The notes under the pieces were generated by a model. That model saw only the letters and a program-made list of their open reading frames with translations, did no database searches and was not told the DNA's origin. A stretch of DNA of 6,662 nt from DASYXW01 sp035934405. GTDB lineage: Bacteria > Acidobacteriota > Terriglobia > UBA7540. Shown in pieces: positions 5,586-6,662 of this stretch; the stretch's first letter is position 1, and each line of letters opens with the position of its first letter. The position numbers and the translations under genes were made by a program. The stretch spans positions 1 to 6,662 of the forward strand of contig DASYXW010000011.1 of assembly GCA_035934405.1 (NCBI GenBank). The letters are read 5' to 3'.

Positions 5586-5936
5586 CTAAAACGTCACTAC
5601 ACCGTCGCTTTCCTTGGTCCAACGAGCCAGATCGGTCATGTGACCAATCTCGGCTCCTTCCACCAGCTCCTCTCGGCCAAGACCCCTGGCCGTTCCACAG
5701 GTCGCTCAGGTCTTGACCTTGACCCCCTTGGCGATGAGCTGGCTGAGCATATCGGCAGTGTTGTAGTAGCCTGTCGGAGTTTTCTGATTGCGCTTGGCGA
5801 CACCGACAGCATCGGCCAGAAGAAAGATCTTTACAGTGACTTGGTTGGTTAGCAGAGCCGACGCGTAACGGAGTGCGTTATACGCTTTCTCGCTTCCGTA
5901 AGGCGCGTCTTGGATGATTATGGTCAGCTTTTCCAT
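5586..5936 (-). CDS. DsrE-family protein with in-frame TGA at the CxxC motif (candidate selenoprotein)
   Basis: DsrE/DsrF-like proteins are small sulfur carriers. The frame starts at ATG 5936 (GGGGAG 8 nt upstream) with MEKLTIIIQDAPYGSEKAYN, then KIFLLADAVGVAKRNQKTP (36-54) and LSQLIAKGVKVKT (64-76). Codon 77 is TGA (5706-5708). The same frame goes on with ATCGTARGLGREELVEGAEI and GHMTDLARWTKESDGVVTF to a TAG at 5586-5588. Homologues have VKTCGT-C-.KARGL at this point, so TGA replaces the first Cys of CxxC and Cys80 is the second: UxxC. The total of 116 aa equals the family's usual length, whereas stopping at TGA would give 76. A SECIS-like hairpin lies 13 nt downstream. The first gene of the operon ends 20 bp upstream. 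A recent nonsense mutation or base error (TGC/TGT to TGA) is the main alternative. An automated annotation would truncate it or call it a pseudogene. Confidence 0.72.
5674..5692 (-). promoter_or_regulatory. SECIS-like stem-loop after the in-frame TGA
   Basis: On the minus strand, 13 nt after the TGA, CGGCCA-GGGGUCU-UGGCCG forms a perfect 6-bp stem, with a possible G-U closing pair that leaves the loop GGGUC. Bacterial SECIS elements sit just after the UGA inside the coding sequence, with an apical loop about 16-37 nt away whose first positions carry G. Here the loop begins 20 nt after the UGA and starts with G. The loop contains GGUCU, as I recall for the E. coli fdhF SECIS. The hairpin falls in codons for TARGLGR, so some of it is constrained by protein sequence. 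Confidence 0.6.
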
Positions 5937-5956
5937 ATGAATAGCTCCCCTTCGCG

Positions 5957-6322
5957 CTAAGAGCGCGCCTTGGCTCGCTCCAGTTTTTGAACGACAACAC
6001 TTTCACGTCCCATCTGTTCGAGCAGAATTTCCCGCATTAGGTCGAATGCCCTCAGTACCTTGGGGTTCGCGAGCCGGTAGTAGACGTTGTTCGCTTCCTT
6101 TCGCGATGCGAGCACGCGTCGCTGCTTCATCATGTTGAGGTGTTGCGATAGGTTTCCGATTGCAACGCCGAGCCGCTGGGCCAATTCGGAGACAGGCATT
6201 TCCTGGCCGCGGAGGACGTTCAAGATTTCGAGGCGTGTGGGGTGAGAAAACACCTTGCACATGTCCGCGTGCCACTTGTACAGTTGGCGCTCTAGGTTGG
6301 GTAATCCTTCTCCTTTAGTCAT
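5957..6322 (-). CDS. ArsR/SmtB-family winged-helix transcriptional regulator
   Basis: This 121-aa dimeric DNA-binding repressor is the first gene of the operon and probably controls it. The fold is visible in order: MCKVFSHPTRLEILNVL (21-37), the helix-turn-helix MPVSELAQRLGVAIGNLSQH (42-61), and the wing RRVLASRKEANNVYYRLANP (68-87), then a C-terminal helix 90-119. It lacks the ELCVCDL cysteine motif of arsenic/cadmium sensors and the Asp/His pattern of zinc-sensing alpha5. Its only cysteine is Cys22, so the two-Cys persulfide switch of SqrR/BigR is also absent. The inducer is therefore unclear; sulfide-related control is inferred from the neighbours. I chose ATG 6322 because GAGG sits 6 nt upstream. 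A TTG at 6334 overlaps that Shine-Dalgarno and is unlikely. Confidence 0.9.
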   Translation of the reverse strand: MTKGEGLPNLERQLYKWHADMCKVFSHPTRLEILNVLRGQEMPVSELAQRLGVAIGNLSQHLNMMKQRRVLASRKEANNVYYRLANPKVLRAFDLMREILLEQMGRESVVVQKLERAKARS

Positions 6323-6340
6323 ATCGGTCCTCAAGTATTC

Positions 6341-6352
6341 TAGAAATATCTA
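6341..6352. promoter_or_regulatory. Candidate ArsR operator dyad overlapping the -10
   Basis: TAGA-AATA-TCTA is a perfect 4-bp-arm dyad overlapping the -10 hexamer, within the AT-rich run 6335-6360. ArsR-family operators are usually AT-rich imperfect dyads over their own promoters. The position fits autorepression, but the dyad is short and could be chance. Confidence 0.4.
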
Positions 6353-6377
6353 TAGCTCTATTGGGCCTCCGTGTCAA
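6342..6377 (-). promoter_or_regulatory. Sigma70-type promoter of the arsR-dsrE-sqr operon
   Basis: On the minus strand TTGACA (6377-6372) is a perfect -35 hexamer. Exactly 17 bp later TATAGA (6354-6349) can serve as -10. An alternative -10, TAGAAT, lies at 6344-6339 but is spaced too far from this -35. The patch is AT-rich against a GC-rich background. The Shine-Dalgarno GAGG at 6332-6329 follows. One transcript from here would cover all three genes, whose gaps are 20 and 34 bp. Confidence 0.65.
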
Positions 6378-6405
6378 GTGCTGTGTAGGACTGTCATGCA
6401 GATCT

Positions 6406-6436
6406 CGCCGGCTGGCGCATCTATGAAGGGGGCGGC
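6406..6436. repeat. 31-bp direct repeat, copy 1
   Basis: It is identical over 31 bp to 6513-6543, starting CGCCGGCTGGCGCATC and ending AAGGGGGCGGC. The core CGCC-GGCT-GGCG is itself an inverted repeat. Beyond the exact part the two copies stay similar (GTCAAG followed by T-rich sequence), so the original unit was probably about 60 bp with a 107-bp period. Confidence 0.8.
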
Positions 6437-6441
6437 ACGGT

Positions 6442-6465
6442 CAAGGGCTTTTTTCTTGGCCCTTG
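6442..6465. repeat. Hairpin, 7-bp stem with T-rich loop
   Basis: CAAGGGC (6442-6448) pairs with GCCCTTG (6459-6465) around a 10-nt loop beginning TTTTTT. The T-run lies inside the loop and not after the stem, so it is not a standard terminator on either strand. Confidence 0.55.
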
Positions 6466-6470
6466 TTTGT

Positions 6471-6490
6471 GGGGCTGAGCGAGCAGCCCC
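6471..6490. repeat. Hairpin, 7-bp stem with hexaloop
   Basis: GGGGCTG (6471-6477) pairs perfectly with CAGCCCC (6484-6490) around AGCGAG. It sits between the two 31-bp repeat copies and, with its neighbours, makes a chain of stems upstream of the arsR promoter. Confidence 0.6.
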
Positions 6491-6508
6491 CTACCTGAAA
6501 GTGGGGGG

Positions 6509-6543
6509 GATGCGCCGGCTGGCGCATCTATGAAGGGGGCGGC
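6509..6543. repeat. 31-bp direct repeat, copy 2, with a perfect 8-bp hairpin
   Basis: The exact repeat is 6513-6543. Here the flanking bases extend the core into GATGCGCC-GGCT-GGCGCATC (6509-6528), a perfect 8-bp stem with a 4-nt loop. In copy 1 the left arm is altered (GATCTCGCC), so only the inner 4 bp pair without interruption. Confidence 0.8.
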
Positions 6544-6662
6544 GGCGTCAAGCGTTTTTGTTCTTGCTTTGTTTTCTGCGCCAAGCCAACCCGCGGGCGG
6601 ACTTGAGGTGAAAGCACCTGAACCGAGCCACACTCCACCTCTCGGAAGGCCGGCGGCCTCCG
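6544..6662. other. Noncoding, hairpin-rich window end
   Basis: I see no gene. Three small inverted repeats follow each other: AGGTG (6606-6610)/CACCT (6615-6619) with loop AAAG, CCGAG (6623-6627)/CTCGG (6641-6645), and AGGCC/GGCCT (about 6647-6659). They could be part of a structured RNA or the untranslated end of a gene beyond the window. No known RNA family was recognised. Confidence 0.3.

Noticed and set aside
5586..5708. Programmed frameshift or global recoding of TGA to explain the DsrE extension
   Set aside because: The frame does not change across the TGA, and neighbouring genes end at TGA in the normal way.
6323..6334. TTG start giving ArsR four extra residues
   Set aside because: The TTG overlaps the GAGG Shine-Dalgarno that is ideally spaced for the ATG at 6322.
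6406..6543. CRISPR array
   Set aside because: There are only two repeat copies with a 76-bp structured spacer and no cas genes.

Overview
The window is about 60% GC and looks chromosomal. It most resembles an Acidobacteriota (Solibacter/Bryobacter-like) genome. That is an inference from the exported amidohydrolase with a short ...TSSAQQ signal end, the DoxX, HicAB and SQR gene variants, and dispersed structured repeats. No marker gene settles the taxonomy.

Layout. (1) Positions 1-~900: an IS110-family transposase on the minus strand, cut by the window edge, with a hairpin over its ribosome binding site. (2) 923-1255: no intact gene. It holds repeat copy A, a perfect 24-bp palindrome and a possible gene remnant. 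(3) 1256-2797 (-): an exported metal-dependent amidohydrolase whose first ~32 codons come from an unrelated family (RibD-C/dihydrofolate-reductase-like), so the ORF is a natural chimera. (4) 3018-3407 (-): a DoxX membrane protein. (5) 3408-3902: intergenic, with repeat copy B and a second hairpin of the same GCAGAC...GTCTGC type. (6) 3903-~4380 (+): hicB, intact, and hicA, frameshifted and lacking a normal start codon. (7) 6322-4310 (-): a compact operon, ArsR-type regulator, then DsrE-family sulfur-carrier protein, then sulfide:quinone oxidoreductase-like flavoprotein. It is driven by a good sigma70-type promoter with an overlapping dyad. (8) 6400-6662: a hairpin-rich region with a 31-bp direct repeat.

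The most notable item is the DsrE-family gene. Its frame is interrupted by one TGA (5706-5708) exactly where the family has the first Cys of a CxxC motif. The frame then continues for 39 more family-like residues to a TAG at 5586, giving 116 residues, the normal family length. A 6-bp stem with a GGGGUCU loop lies 13 nt after the TGA, with the placement and loop expected of a bacterial SECIS. TGA is an ordinary stop in three neighbouring genes, so it is not globally recoded here. I therefore propose a selenocysteine-containing (UxxC) DsrE protein in a sulfide-oxidation operon. The alternative is a recent nonsense mutation or sequencing error, and sel genes lie outside the window.

How the genes work together: the ArsR protein probably represses its own operon; SQR would oxidise sulfide to sulfane sulfur; the DsrE protein would carry or reduce that sulfur. 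The left half (IS110, repeats, chimeric amidohydrolase, broken hicA) shows repeated rearrangement.
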